Of a DNA stretch of 64,000 nucleotides, positions 52,298 through 61,657 are shown one piece after another. Every line of letters begins with the position of its first letter. Position 1 is the stretch's first letter. Source of the stretch: an uncultured Ruminococcus sp. (GTDB lineage: Bacteria > Bacillota > Clostridia > Lachnospirales > Lachnospiraceae). The stretch spans positions 62,001 to 126,000 of the forward strand of contig CAKRLG010000007.1 in assembly GCA_934359255.1 (NCBI GenBank). The letters are read 5' to 3'. The translations under genes and the position numbers were made by a program. The notes below the pieces were generated by a model. It did not search any database. It saw nothing but the letters and a program-made list of their open reading frames with translations, and was not told the DNA's origin.

Positions 52298-54172
52298 TCA
52301 GGCTTCCGCCCCTGATTCTCCGGTATTCCCTAATAATACCAGTATCGTCCGCGGTTTTACATAGATGGATTTCTTCTCTTCCAGCAGCAGTTCCTCTCCT
52401 TTCGGGCAGACACTGTTTTTTTTCGAAGAATCAATCGCCAGATACCAGCGCATCCCCTCCGGGATATCCGGCAGAGCAAATTTGTGTTCATTCCAGTGCA
52501 TGTTGTAGATCACATAGATAAACACATCTTCTTTCCCGGTCATCTCTTTTGCATAACCACCACAGTACAGAATCCCGATCTGTCGACTGCTGCTCTCCGT
52601 GTCTGCAAACCAGGCGCGTTCCGAATGGTAGGAAATTTCCGGCCAGCCCAGGGATTTGTAATCGGTGGGGCGTAGCTCCTGTGGCATATGCAGGATCGGA
52701 TGATCTTTTCGAAAACGGATCAGATCCTTTACAAACCCGGTAAACTGGCTGTAAGATCTGCCCTTTTTCCAGTCCACCCAGCCGATTTCATTGTCCTGAC
52801 AGTATGCATTGTTATTGCCCATCTGGCTGTTCCCCAGTTCATCACCGCCATATAACAACGGAGTCCCCTGGGACAAAAGCAACAGAAGCATGGCATTTCT
52901 CATCTGTCTTCTTCGAAGCTCCAGAATCGACGTTTTTCTTGTCGGACCTTCCACACCACAGTTCCAGCTGTAATTATACGCACTACCGTCCCGGTTTTCC
53001 TCACCGTTCTCCATATTATGACGGGTATCATAACTGGTCATATCTTCCAGGGTAAAACCATCGTGGTTTGCCAGATAATGAATCTCACCGTGATCCTGGG
53101 GATTTTCTCTGGTGTAATATAAGAATCCATTCACCTGATCCTCATCACCTCTGAGGAAACGGCGCATCACGCTCTGAAATCCGCTGTGACAGGCTGCCAG
53201 ACGTTTTTTCCCGCCCAGTTTTCTTGCGATTCCACCCATATCATAACCACAGCCGATCAGTTTCACATCTGCAAGTACCGCATCTCTTGCCAAAAGTTCC
53301 ATCCAGACGCCGTCACCCATCAGGACAAATCCGTCCACCCGGTATTCCATCCGCCAAAACCGCAGCACTTCCAACACCGTCTGTGGATCCGCCTCCACAG
53401 GAAAATAAAAATCCATCAGATACTCGATGCCAGCCTCATGAAGGGCGCTGAAAAAGCTTTTTAACTCTCTCTCCGGCTGATTACTCTTACAGTAAGCTGC
53501 CTTCGGAGCAAAATAATTTCCTTTCGTATATCCCCAGTAATTTAGTTTTTCTTCCTGATACCGTATCGTTTTATCATACCCATACCGGTCTTTTTCTCCG
53601 GTTTTTGACGGGTATTCTTCAAAATCATAAGACGGCATCAGTTCCAGCGAGGTAATCCCCAGCTCTTTCCAGTACGAAATCTTCTCAGCAAGTCCCTGAA
53701 ACGTTCCCTTCGCCCGCACCCCGGAGGTCTTCTGCATCGTATAGCCTCTCGGATGAACTTTATAAATCACCATATTTTCATAGGGAATCGTTTCCGCAAG
53801 GGGCGTCACTTCATATCCTCTCAGCACTTTTGCCGAAGTCACCACTTCCCCTTCCGCTTTTTCGCCAAAACACGGTTCCCCCGTCACCAGTCTTGCCGCA
53901 GGATCTGTAAATATTGTCTCTCCCTGCCGATACCGATACTCATACTGATACAACCCCGGTTTTTCAACCGTCACCGCATAACGCCTGCCGGTGCGATAAG
54001 TCTCATCCAGCAAGATACTCTGTTCTTCTCTCCCGTCCTTATAAAACAGAAGTTCCAGTGATTCTCCTGTTCTGGTATCCACAGCAAAATTGTACCGGTT
54101 TCCTTTCCCGGTCACTCCCGGACGGGATGGATCACCCGGACTGATCTTCCAGGGTTTTCTTTCTGTTCCCAT
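52298..54172 (-). CDS. GlgX-like GH13 protein with degenerate catalytic centre
   Basis: 624 residues. An N-terminal CBM48-like beta domain (about 15-100) precedes a GH13 barrel like isoamylase/GlgX (about 115-510: YKVHPRGYT, LELMPSYDFEEY, NYWGYTKGNYFAPKAAY, SQGTPLLYGGDELGNSQ, GNNNAYCQDNE) and a C-terminal beta domain. The nucleophile Asp is present (YRVDGF, near 281) and the transition-state Asp in LANHDGF. The acid/base Glu region, normally GEPW-like, reads KLIGCGYD, so the Glu is Cys. Region I (DVVYNH type) reads MDFYFPVEA. It is probably not an active debranching enzyme; a regulatory or glycan-binding role is possible. Confidence 0.85.
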   Translation of the reverse strand: MGTERKPWKISPGDPSRPGVTGKGNRYNFAVDTRTGESLELLFYKDGREEQSILLDETYRTGRRYAVTVEKPGLYQYEYRYRQGETIFTDPAARLVTGEPCFGEKAEGEVVTSAKVLRGYEVTPLAETIPYENMVIYKVHPRGYTMQKTSGVRAKGTFQGLAEKISYWKELGITSLELMPSYDFEEYPSKTGEKDRYGYDKTIRYQEEKLNYWGYTKGNYFAPKAAYCKSNQPERELKSFFSALHEAGIEYLMDFYFPVEADPQTVLEVLRFWRMEYRVDGFVLMGDGVWMELLARDAVLADVKLIGCGYDMGGIARKLGGKKRLAACHSGFQSVMRRFLRGDEDQVNGFLYYTRENPQDHGEIHYLANHDGFTLEDMTSYDTRHNMENGEENRDGSAYNYSWNCGVEGPTRKTSILELRRRQMRNAMLLLLLSQGTPLLYGGDELGNSQMGNNNAYCQDNEIGWVDWKKGRSYSQFTGFVKDLIRFRKDHPILHMPQELRPTDYKSLGWPEISYHSERAWFADTESSSRQIGILYCGGYAKEMTGKEDVFIYVIYNMHWNEHKFALPDIPEGMRWYLAIDSSKKNSVCPKGEELLLEEKKSIYVKPRTILVLLGNTGESGAEA

Positions 54173-54184
54173 CTTTTTCCCCCT

Positions 54185-54940
54185 CTATAAACAAATATCC
54201 AGTTCTACCGGACAATGATCCGATCCAAAAATCTCTGTGTGGATCTTCGCATCTTCCAGCCGGTCTTTCAGGCTTTCGGACACACAGAAATAGTCGATCC
54301 GCCATCCGGCATTCTTTTCTCTCGCTTTGAACCGATAAGACCACCAGGAGTAAATTCCTTCCTGATCCGGGTAAAAATAACGAAAAGTATCGATAAAACC
54401 GGATTCCAGGACTCTTGAGAATTTTGCACGCTCTTCATCGGTGAATCCGGCATTTTTCCGGTTGGTTTTTGGGTTCTTTAAGTCTTTCTCACAGTGTGCG
54501 ACATTAAGGTCACCGCAAAAAATAACAGGTTTCTCTTTCTCCAGGCCTTTCAGATATGCAAGAAAATCATCTTCCCATTGCATCCTGTAAGGAAGTCTGG
54601 CCAGTTCGTTTTGAGAATTTGGTGTGTATACGGTCACCATGAAAAAATCCGGGTATTCCAGTGTGATCACCCGTCCCTCCTGGTCATGTTCCTCGATGTT
54701 GATTCCATATCGCACAGACAGCGGCTCCTGCTTTGTAAAAATCGCCGTACCTGAATATCCCTTTTTCACTGCATAATTCCAGTACTGATAATATCCCGGA
54801 AGTTCCAGATCAATCTGTCCTTCCTGCAGTTTACTCTCCTGAATACAGAAAATGTCTGCATCCAATTCCTGAAAGCGTTCCTTGAATCCTTTCGTCACAC
54901 AGGCCCGCAGCCCATTTACATTCCATGATATCAGTTTCAA
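54185..54940 (-). CDS. xth: Exodeoxyribonuclease III
   Basis: 251-residue AP endonuclease/3'-5' exonuclease of base-excision repair. [20 protein letters not shown] (metal Glu), [19 protein letters not shown], and the C-terminal [11 protein letters not shown] (catalytic Asp-His) are complete. The start is a TTG at 54940, behind AGGAGGACAGATGT; the ATG inside that spacer is out of frame, and an in-frame upstream extension lies beyond the ribosome-binding site. It lies 12 nt before the GH13 gene and 35 nt after the decarboxylase. Confidence 0.95.
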   Translation of the reverse strand: MKLISWNVNGLRACVTKGFKERFQELDADIFCIQESKLQEGQIDLELPGYYQYWNYAVKKGYSGTAIFTKQEPLSVRYGINIEEHDQEGRVITLEYPDFFMVTVYTPNSQNELARLPYRMQWEDDFLAYLKGLEKEKPVIFCGDLNVAHCEKDLKNPKTNRKNAGFTDEERAKFSRVLESGFIDTFRYFYPDQEGIYSWWSYRFKAREKNAGWRIDYFCVSESLKDRLEDAKIHTEIFGSDHCPVELDICL

Positions 54941-54975
54941 ACATCTGTCCTCCTGTTTTGTCAAGTCTGGTTTTA

Positions 54976-56448
54976 TTATAACACACAAAAGCTGTCCAGT
55001 GAAGCATCCGATGGTCCGTGAAAATGAAGTCCTTTTTTTCTGTATTCTTCCATATATTCCCAGATTTCCTCCGTCACCAGTTCTCCCGGATTGACCAGTG
55101 GTATTCCCGGCGGATACGGAATCAATGCTTCTGCCGCAATCTTTCCTTTTGCTTCCCGCCAGGGAATCCGTTTCTTTTCTTTAAAAAATGCCTGTCGCGG
55201 GGTATCGATCATCGGTGGAATCTGTGGAATCAGACGTGTCTCCACATTCATAACATCCACATTGTTCTTTCCCGTCATTTTCCTGCTGATGTCTTCCAGT
55301 GCCTCCACCAGCCGCCTCATATCACTCTCTTCATTGGCATATGTTACAACAGCAACCACATATCGATCATCTGCCAGTTCCATACCGATCTTGTATTTCT
55401 CATAAAGCCGGTCTGCCAGCTGATAACCGGAAAGTCCAAGATCCGAAGCAGAGATCACCAGACGCACCAGATCCAGGTCATAGATAGCTTTTCCGCGAGA
55501 TGCTTCTCCCACACAGGTAATTCCCGGAATCTTTTTCATTGCTTCTCTTGCCATCTGTGCCAGTGCCAGACCTCGTTGCAGCATCTCCTCCCCGTGAAGA
55601 GCCAGCTCATACCGGGCCGCATCCAGGGATGTCATCAGAAGATAGGACGGACTGGTACTCTGCACCATATGCAGACAGGCTTCCAGTCTTCCAAGATCCA
55701 CCCGGTCACTTCCCACATGCAGCAGAGAACTCTGGGTCAGAGATCCCGTCACTTTATGCATGCTCTGTGCACACATATCTGCCTCCTGAAGAATCGCTCC
55801 CCGGGGAAGTGTCTCCGTAGCCGTCCCTTCCTTCTGAAAATACAGATGACCTCCATGTGCCTCATCCACCAAAAGCAACGCCCCGTGTCTGTGACAGATA
55901 TCGGCAATGGAACGGATATTGCTGCACACACCATAATAGGTTGGACTTACCAGAAAAACAGCCTTACAGTCCGGATATTGTCGGAATCCCTCTTCCACAG
56001 TCTCCGGATCCAGGCTTCCCCAAAGGCCGGTGACCGGATCCTGGTTCGGCATCAGATAAATCGGAACCGCCCCACTAAGCGTCAGCCCCATCAGTACGGA
56101 TTTGTGGGCATTTCTTGCTACCATGATCTTCTCGCCCTCTTTTACCGAGGCAAGCACCATCGCTTCATTTCCACAGGTTGTTCCATTGACCAGAAAATAC
56201 GTTTTTTTTGCCTGAAATACTTCCGCTGCCAGCTCCTGGGCCTCCCGGATCACGCCTTCCGGTTCGTGCAGATCATCCAGTCCCTCTGCCTCTGTCAGAT
56301 CAAACCGGAAGATGCCATCTCCTGTCCACTGTCGCCAGCGGGGACTGATTCCCTTTTCGTATCGATGCCCCGGAATCTTAAAATATACAGGTCGATTTGT
56401 TGTGTAATCAACAATCGCATCCAGTAATGGTGTTTTTCTTTGCTCCAT
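54976..56448 (-). CDS. Orn/Lys/Arg decarboxylase-family PLP enzyme
   Basis: 490 residues of the short Firmicute (SpeA/Cad-like) type. [54 protein letters not shown], and the PLP lysine in [15 protein letters not shown]. The C-terminal domain keeps [17 protein letters not shown]. It would make a polyamine precursor (agmatine, cadaverine or putrescine); the substrate cannot be assigned. Monocistronic or with xth, which follows after 35 nt. Confidence 0.92.
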   Translation of the reverse strand: MEQRKTPLLDAIVDYTTNRPVYFKIPGHRYEKGISPRWRQWTGDGIFRFDLTEAEGLDDLHEPEGVIREAQELAAEVFQAKKTYFLVNGTTCGNEAMVLASVKEGEKIMVARNAHKSVLMGLTLSGAVPIYLMPNQDPVTGLWGSLDPETVEEGFRQYPDCKAVFLVSPTYYGVCSNIRSIADICHRHGALLLVDEAHGGHLYFQKEGTATETLPRGAILQEADMCAQSMHKVTGSLTQSSLLHVGSDRVDLGRLEACLHMVQSTSPSYLLMTSLDAARYELALHGEEMLQRGLALAQMAREAMKKIPGITCVGEASRGKAIYDLDLVRLVISASDLGLSGYQLADRLYEKYKIGMELADDRYVVAVVTYANEESDMRRLVEALEDISRKMTGKNNVDVMNVETRLIPQIPPMIDTPRQAFFKEKKRIPWREAKGKIAAEALIPYPPGIPLVNPGELVTEEIWEYMEEYRKKGLHFHGPSDASLDSFCVL

Positions 56449-56527
56449 ATTTTACTCCTGCTCTTTTCTCACTGACTTTCTGTCCTATGTCAACAGTCGT
56501 CCTTTTCTCATGCAATCATAGTCTTTA

Positions 56528-56590
56528 ACTTTCGACAACGTAATCAAAATTAGTCCACCGGACCACCACTTATTGATATGCAACGCAATA
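56528..56590. repeat. Short shared element next to the ilvE terminator
   Basis: TCAAAATTAGTCCAC (about 56532-56546) and TTGATATGCAACGCA (about 56573-56587) match TCAAAATTGGTCCAC and ATGGATATGCAATGCA at about 7890-7929. Both copies lie between the terminator of the upstream minus-strand gene and the promoter region of the next one. Confidence 0.5.
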
Positions 56591-56636
56591 AAGAAAGAGC
56601 TCTCGCATTCTTATCTTCTGCGACAGCCCTTTCTTA
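56590..56636 (-). terminator. Terminator of ilvE
   Basis: Minus strand AAGAAAGGGCTGTCGCA / TGCGAGAGCTCTTTCTT imperfect stem followed by TATTGC. Moderate strength. Confidence 0.65.
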
Positions 56637-56670
56637 TATTCCTTATGCATATCAGCACAATTATTCTTTA

Positions 56671-57735
56671 TTATTTTACCAGTCTTGTCCAGCCGTATTT
56701 ATCTTCTTCTTTACCCCACTGGATGCCTGTCAGATAATCATACAGTTTCTGAGTCAGATCACCAATCTTGAAGTTATTAATTGTGATTTCTTCTCCTTTG
56801 TAAACCAGTGCGCCTACAGGAGAGATAACTGCTGCTGTACCGGTTCCGTATACTTCTTCCAGTCTTCCGTCTCTTCCGGCCTGCATAAGATCATCTACAG
56901 ACAGATGAGTTTCATTTACTTTGTATCCCCAATCTTTCAGGATATGAATGATGGAATCTCTGGTTACACCAGGAAGTACTGTTCCTTCGATCGGAGCCGT
57001 GTAGATTTCGCCGTCGATCTTGAACATGATGTTCATTGCACCAACTTCTTCTACATATTTTCTTTCACGGCCATCCAGCCACAGTACCTGGGAGCAGCCG
57101 TATTTTTCAGCTTTTACCTGACCGATGATAGATCCGGCATAGTTACCGCCACATTTTGTAAATCCGGTACCACCCTGTACGGCACGAACATATTCATCTT
57201 CAACCATGATCTTAACCGGAGCCAGACCTTCTGCATAGTAAGCACCTACAGGAGAAAGGATAATTACGAACTTATATGCTTTTGATTTGTGTACGCCCAG
57301 AGAAGACTCACATGCAAATGCAAACGGGCGGATGTACAGAGAAGTTTCCGGTTCAGACGGAACCCAGTCTTCTTCTGCTTTTACCAGTGCGTTTACTGCT
57401 TCAATAAACATATCTTCCGGAATGGTTGCCATACACAGACGTTCATTGGAATTGATCATACGACGTGCATTCATCTCCGGACGGAATAACTGGATCTGAC
57501 CATCTGCTCTTCTGTATGCTTTCAGTCCCTCAAATGTTTCCTGTGCATAATGTAAAACTACAGTAGCCGGATTCATCTCAATCGGTCCGTATGGACGAAT
57601 GGTTGCGTCATGCCAGCCAATTCCTTCATCATAGTCCATAGTAAACATGTAATCAGCGAAATATTTACCGAAACCAAGTTTCTTCTGATCCGGTTTTTCC
57701 TGCAGTTCTTCTCTTTTAATAAATTTGATATCCAT
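56671..57735 (-). CDS. ilvE: Branched-chain amino acid aminotransferase
   Basis: 354-residue class IV PLP transaminase, last step of Leu/Ile/Val synthesis. FTMDYDEGIGWHDATIRPYG, HYAQETFEGLKAYR, the PLP lysine in GFTKCGGNYAGS, LWLDGRERKYVEEVGAMNIM, and LPGVTRDSI are present. No T-box or leader peptide precedes it. It starts 85 nt after a consensus promoter. Monocistronic. Confidence 0.97.
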   Translation of the reverse strand: MDIKFIKREELQEKPDQKKLGFGKYFADYMFTMDYDEGIGWHDATIRPYGPIEMNPATVVLHYAQETFEGLKAYRRADGQIQLFRPEMNARRMINSNERLCMATIPEDMFIEAVNALVKAEEDWVPSEPETSLYIRPFAFACESSLGVHKSKAYKFVIILSPVGAYYAEGLAPVKIMVEDEYVRAVQGGTGFTKCGGNYAGSIIGQVKAEKYGCSQVLWLDGRERKYVEEVGAMNIMFKIDGEIYTAPIEGTVLPGVTRDSIIHILKDWGYKVNETHLSVDDLMQAGRDGRLEEVYGTGTAAVISPVGALVYKGEEITINNFKIGDLTQKLYDYLTGIQWGKEEDKYGWTRLVK

Positions 57736-57819
57736 AATATCTCTCCTCCTGCTTTTCTCGAATGTATTCTTACATTCTTACATTCTGCCGGAGCCTGTCT
57801 GCTTCGACAACATACGTTA

Positions 57820-57848
57820 AGTATAAAACTACATTTTTCTCCCGTCAA
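57820..57848 (-). promoter_or_regulatory. Promoter of ilvE
   Basis: Minus strand TTGACG (57843-57848), 17-nt spacer, TATACT (57820-57825). Confidence 0.85.
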
Positions 57849-57901
57849 TAGAAAATCCGTTGCTTTTTATGATTTCTTCTGTTAAAGTATACATAGAAAT
57901 A

Positions 57902-57940
57902 TCTGTTCTATAAATAATATTTATCAAATAACAGAACAGA
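57902..57940. promoter_or_regulatory. Inverted repeat in the ilvE-DUF1292 divergent region
   Basis: TCTGTTCT (57902-57909) and AGAACAGA (57933-57940) are perfect inverted 8-mers around a 23-nt A/T-rich loop, just before the DUF1292 ribosome-binding site. It could be an operator or a 5' leader hairpin. Confidence 0.45.
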
Positions 57941-57971
57941 TTCGATATTAGGAAAGAATGAGGTTTTTACT

Positions 57972-58340
57972 ATGAGTGATCTGGAAAACAACGCATGCAC
58001 CGGTTCCTGCGATACCTGCGGATCGGACTGCAACCTTGATTTATCCAACCCGAATGCAACCGTAACCCTGACCCTGGACGATGACAGTGAACTGGTCTGC
58101 GCCGTCCTGACCATCTTCCCTGCCGGCGAGCATAAATATATTGCTCTGCTGCCATTAGATGAAAACGGCGAAAACCAGGACGGTGAAGTATTCTTATACC
58201 GTTTCTTCCAGGAAGAAGGTCAGCAGCCAACCCTCGAGAACATCGAAGATGATGACGAATACGAAATCGCTGCAGATGCTTTCGACGAACTGTTAGACAG
58301 TGCTGAATATGACGAAGTAGTTGACGGTAAAGAACTGTAA
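57972..58340 (+). CDS. DUF1292 (YrzB-like) protein
   Basis: 122 residues, very acidic. A short Cys-rich N-terminus (CTGSCDTCGSDC) precedes the DUF1292 core VTLTLDDDSELVCAVLTIF, EHKYIALLPLDE, EVFLYRF, and IEDDDEYEIAADAFDELL. DUF1292 proteins are common small proteins of Firmicutes with no known function. The cysteine cluster is extra and could bind metal; this is inference. It stands alone, divergent from ilvE, with its own terminator. Confidence 0.9.
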   Translation: MSDLENNACTGSCDTCGSDCNLDLSNPNATVTLTLDDDSELVCAVLTIFPAGEHKYIALLPLDENGENQDGEVFLYRFFQEEGQQPTLENIEDDDEYEIAADAFDELLDSAEYDEVVDGKEL

Positions 58341-58377
58341 GAAACGCCACAGGCTGCAGACTTTGGTTTGTTGCCGC

Positions 58378-58438
58378 ATAAAAATCCCGTACATGACAGA
58401 TAATCAATAAACGATTTTGTCATGTACGGGATTTTTTG
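58378..58438. terminator. Bidirectional terminator between DUF1292 and phoU
   Basis: AAAAATCCCGTACATGACA / TGTCATGTACGGGATTTTTT, a nearly perfect 18-bp stem with A/T tails on both sides, between convergent genes. Confidence 0.95.
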
Positions 58439-58460
58439 TTCCGATCGTCTCCGGTAACTA

Positions 58461-59114
58461 TCAGTCTTTATCTTCTACCTTTTCACCGTAGACATAATAG
58501 TGTACCCACTCTCCAAGATTCACAGCATGATCACCAATACGTTCCATATATTTTGCAATCATCAGTACATCCAGTTCACTTCCGGAACTGTTTGGATTTT
58601 TTGCGATTTCTTCCATCAGTTCCATTTTGATTTCTTCAAAAAGCCGATCCACCTGATCGTCCGTGGCAATCACTTCTGCCGCCAGTTTGTCATCCTTGCG
58701 CACAAACGCATTGACACTGTCATTGACCATTTTGGAAGCAATTTTACCCATATGAAAAATCTTAGGATGCACTTCCAGCTGGAAATCTGTCAGATGCTTG
58801 GACACATCTGCGATATCTGCTGTCTGATCTCCGATCCGCTCCATATCCGCGATCATACGAAGTGCGGAAGAGATACTTCTCAGATCCCCGGATACCGGCT
58901 GCTGGCGAAGCAGCAGTGTCATACACATGGCTTCGATATCCCGTTCTTTCTGATCGATTTTCTGCTCAATCTTATGTACACTGACCGCTATCTCCTCATC
59001 CTTTTCCCGGAGTGCTTTCATCACCAGTGACATGGCCTCCTCACAGAGGTCACCCATCTCAATCAATTCTCCATTCAGCTTAAGCAGCTGCTCCTGATAC
59101 GCCTGTCTTGCCAT
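58461..59114 (-). CDS. phoU: Phosphate signalling protein PhoU
   Basis: 217 residues in two similar three-helix bundles: VHKIEQKIDQKERDIEAMCM and VIATDDQVDRLFEEIKMEL, with the motifs RMIADMERIGDQTADIA and YMERIGDHAVNLGEW. It modulates the Pst transporter and phosphate signalling. Last gene of pstSCAB-phoU, overlapping pstB by one base. Confidence 0.97.
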   Translation of the reverse strand: MARQAYQEQLLKLNGELIEMGDLCEEAMSLVMKALREKDEEIAVSVHKIEQKIDQKERDIEAMCMTLLLRQQPVSGDLRSISSALRMIADMERIGDQTADIADVSKHLTDFQLEVHPKIFHMGKIASKMVNDSVNAFVRKDDKLAAEVIATDDQVDRLFEEIKMELMEEIAKNPNSSGSELDVLMIAKYMERIGDHAVNLGEWVHYYVYGEKVEDKD

Positions 59115-59869
59115 CAGCCAAACCTCCCTGTGATATAATCATCTGTCCGTTTATCTTGCGGTTTTGAAAATATGGTTTCTGTATCATTCATCTCCACCAT
59201 CTCTCCCAGAAGGAAAAATGCGGTTTTGTCTGAGATTCTGGCTGCCTGCTGCATATTATGGGTAACCATAACAATCGTATACTGATTTTTCAGTTCCAGT
59301 GCCAGATCCTCTATTTTCGTAGTAGAGATCGGATCAAGAGCACTGGTCGGCTCATCCATCAGAAGGACTTCCGGCTGTACCGCCAGCGCTCTCGCGATAC
59401 ACAGTCTCTGCTGCTGTCCACCGGACATACCAAGTGCACTCTTTTTCAGCCGGTCTTTTGTCTCATCCCAGATTGCCGCCTTCTTCAGAGAATCTTCCAC
59501 AATCGCATCCAGTTCGCTTTTTTTACGGATACCGTGGGTTCTCGGTCCATAGGCAACATTATCATAGATACTCATAGGAAATGGATTAGGCTTCTGGAAT
59601 ACCATGCCTACCCGTTTTCTCAGCAGATTGACATTTTTCATCTGGTTGATCGGTTCTCCATCCAGAAGCAGTGTTCCTGTGATCTTACATCCTTCTACCA
59701 GATCATTCATTCGGTTTAAGGACTTTAACAACGTAGATTTTCCGCATCCGGAAGGTCCGATAAATGCAGTAATCTCTTTTTCCGGGATATGCATGGAAAT
59801 TTTTTTCAGTGCCTGAAAATCCCCATAAAACAAATCCAGATCTTTTATCGTAAATTTATCTTTCTCCAT
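59114..59869 (-). CDS. pstB: Phosphate ABC transporter ATPase
   Basis: 251 residues. Walker [12 protein letters not shown], the PstB-type [20 protein letters not shown], signature [18 protein letters not shown], Walker [12 protein letters not shown], and switch [13 protein letters not shown]. It powers phosphate uptake through PstCA. The gene follows pstA after 4 nt. Confidence 0.98.
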   Translation of the reverse strand: MEKDKFTIKDLDLFYGDFQALKKISMHIPEKEITAFIGPSGCGKSTLLKSLNRMNDLVEGCKITGTLLLDGEPINQMKNVNLLRKRVGMVFQKPNPFPMSIYDNVAYGPRTHGIRKKSELDAIVEDSLKKAAIWDETKDRLKKSALGMSGGQQQRLCIARALAVQPEVLLMDEPTSALDPISTTKIEDLALELKNQYTIVMVTHNMQQAARISDKTAFFLLGEMVEMNDTETIFSKPQDKRTDDYITGRFG

Positions 59870-59873
59870 TTTC

Positions 59874-60722
59874 TTACCTCTTTGTCAGTTTTTTCGCGAT
59901 CCAGCCGGAACCGGCATTGATCAGAAGTACTACTACCAGGAGTACCACTGCCGTTGCATATGCCTGTTTCATATACAGTCCCTCGGACAACAATGCGTAC
60001 ATATGAACAGCCAGCGTTCTTCCCGAACTCATCAGTCCCGGTACCTTTGCGATAGTACCTGCTGTATACATCAGTGCTGCTGTCTCTCCTACCACACGAC
60101 CGATACCGAGAATCACACCCGATACGATGCCCGGCACTGCCGAAGGAAGAATGATGCGGAAGATTGTCCGCAGTCTTCCCGCTCCCAGACCAAAACTTCC
60201 CTCACGGAAGGAATCCGGTACTGCTTTCAGTGCTTCTTCTGTAGTTCGAAGAATCAAAGGCAGGATCATAATCGCCAGAGTAAGTGCACCTCCCAGGAAG
60301 GTATAACCCCATCTGAATGTTGTTGCAAATAACAAATAGCCGAACAGACCATAGACGATCGATGGAATTCCGGAAAGCGTTTCCGCTGTGATCCTTACCA
60401 GTTTTACCAGTTTGCTTCCTCTTTTTGCGTATTCCACCAGATAAATAGCTGCACCGATACCCACCGGAACTGCGATCAGTAATACCAGAAGTACCATCAG
60501 AACGGTGTTGATGATTGCCGGCATCATGGATACATTCTCTGTATTATATTCCCAGGCAAACATCTCCGGTGAAAGGTTCGGTATTCCACGGATCAGTATA
60601 TAACCTACGATACAGACAGTGATCCCCACAGTAAGAAATGTGGCAATCCACATCAGAAGCCGCAGCACCAGAGAAAATGGCTGTTCTTTGTAACTTTCCA
60701 GCTGACCTTTTAACTTTTCCAT
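59874..60722 (-). CDS. pstA: Phosphate ABC transporter permease PstA
   Basis: 282 residues, six membrane helices, with the coupling-helix region [34 protein letters not shown] loop and [16 protein letters not shown] are also conserved. The start at 60722 shares a base with the pstC stop (TGATG), with AAAGGAGGAGCG upstream; a longer frame is within pstC. Confidence 0.97.
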   Translation of the reverse strand: MEKLKGQLESYKEQPFSLVLRLLMWIATFLTVGITVCIVGYILIRGIPNLSPEMFAWEYNTENVSMMPAIINTVLMVLLVLLIAVPVGIGAAIYLVEYAKRGSKLVKLVRITAETLSGIPSIVYGLFGYLLFATTFRWGYTFLGGALTLAIMILPLILRTTEEALKAVPDSFREGSFGLGAGRLRTIFRIILPSAVPGIVSGVILGIGRVVGETAALMYTAGTIAKVPGLMSSGRTLAVHMYALLSEGLYMKQAYATAVVLLVVVLLINAGSGWIAKKLTKR

Positions 60723-61573
60723 CACTGTCCGCTCCTCCTTTGCAGTGCACTGCAGCACAGATTAATGATCAGGATCAGTACAAATAACACTACTGCCGTT
60801 GCGATCAGTGCTTCTCTGTGAAGATCCGTTGCATATCCCATCTCCATAACGATGTTGGAAGTAAGGGTTCGAACACCCATAGCCAGGCTTTCCGGTATCA
60901 CCGGCTGATTTCCGGCTACCATGATCACTGCCATCGTCTCACCGATGGCACGACCGATTCCAAGAACCACACCGGCAAGGATCCCTGACTTTGCTCCCGG
61001 AAGTACTGCAAAGAACACACTTCGTTCCCGTGTGGCACCAAGAGCCAGGGCTCCTTCATAATAGGAGTCCGGGACTGCACGGATACTGCTTTCTGCCACT
61101 CCGATCACAGTGGGCAGAATCATAATTCCCAGCAGTACCGATGCTGTCAGAACACTTTTTCCGTTTCCTCCCATGAGTTTCTGCATGATCGGAACGATTA
61201 CTACCAGACCAAAGAATCCGTAGACGATCGATGGGATTCCTGCCATCAGTTCTACTGCCGGTTTGATAATTTTATATAATTTCTCGTTGCAGAATTTTGC
61301 CAGATATACCGATGCGAAAAAGGCAATCGGAACACCGATAATAATTGCTCCTGCGGTTACATAGATACTACCCACGATCATCGGCAGGATACCGAAAATA
61401 TTGTTCATGGGTTTCCATTTTTCTCCCAACAGAAAATTCAATGGTCCAATCTTTGCGATTGCGGGAATTCCGTTTGCAAACATAAAGATGCAGATCAATA
61501 TAACTGCCGCGATTGACACACATGCTGTCAGGATGAAAACACATTTCATAATGAATTCTCTTGCTTCCTTCAT
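60722..61573 (-). CDS. pstC: Phosphate ABC transporter permease PstC
   Basis: 283 residues, six membrane helices, coupling region [38 protein letters not shown], and GRAIGETMAVIMVAGN. It pairs with PstA to form the channel. It is separated from pstS by a hairpin. Confidence 0.97.
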   Translation of the reverse strand: MKEAREFIMKCVFILTACVSIAAVILICIFMFANGIPAIAKIGPLNFLLGEKWKPMNNIFGILPMIVGSIYVTAGAIIIGVPIAFFASVYLAKFCNEKLYKIIKPAVELMAGIPSIVYGFFGLVVIVPIMQKLMGGNGKSVLTASVLLGIMILPTVIGVAESSIRAVPDSYYEGALALGATRERSVFFAVLPGAKSGILAGVVLGIGRAIGETMAVIMVAGNQPVIPESLAMGVRTLTSNIVMEMGYATDLHREALIATAVVLFVLILIINLCCSALQRRSGQ

Positions 61574-61594
61574 GTTACTCCTTCTTTCAGAGAA

Positions 61595-61637
61595 AAACTG
61601 TTCCGTCTTTCACTTTTCTATGGAATACGGAACAGTT
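61595..61637 (-). terminator. Attenuator/processing hairpin between pstS and pstC
   Basis: AAACTGTTCCGT / ACGGAACAGTTT stem followed by TTCTC on the minus strand. A partial terminator here would keep PstS in excess over the permease, a common arrangement for binding-protein operons. Confidence 0.75.
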
Positions 61638-61657
61638 TCTTTTCTGTTTCTGATCAT

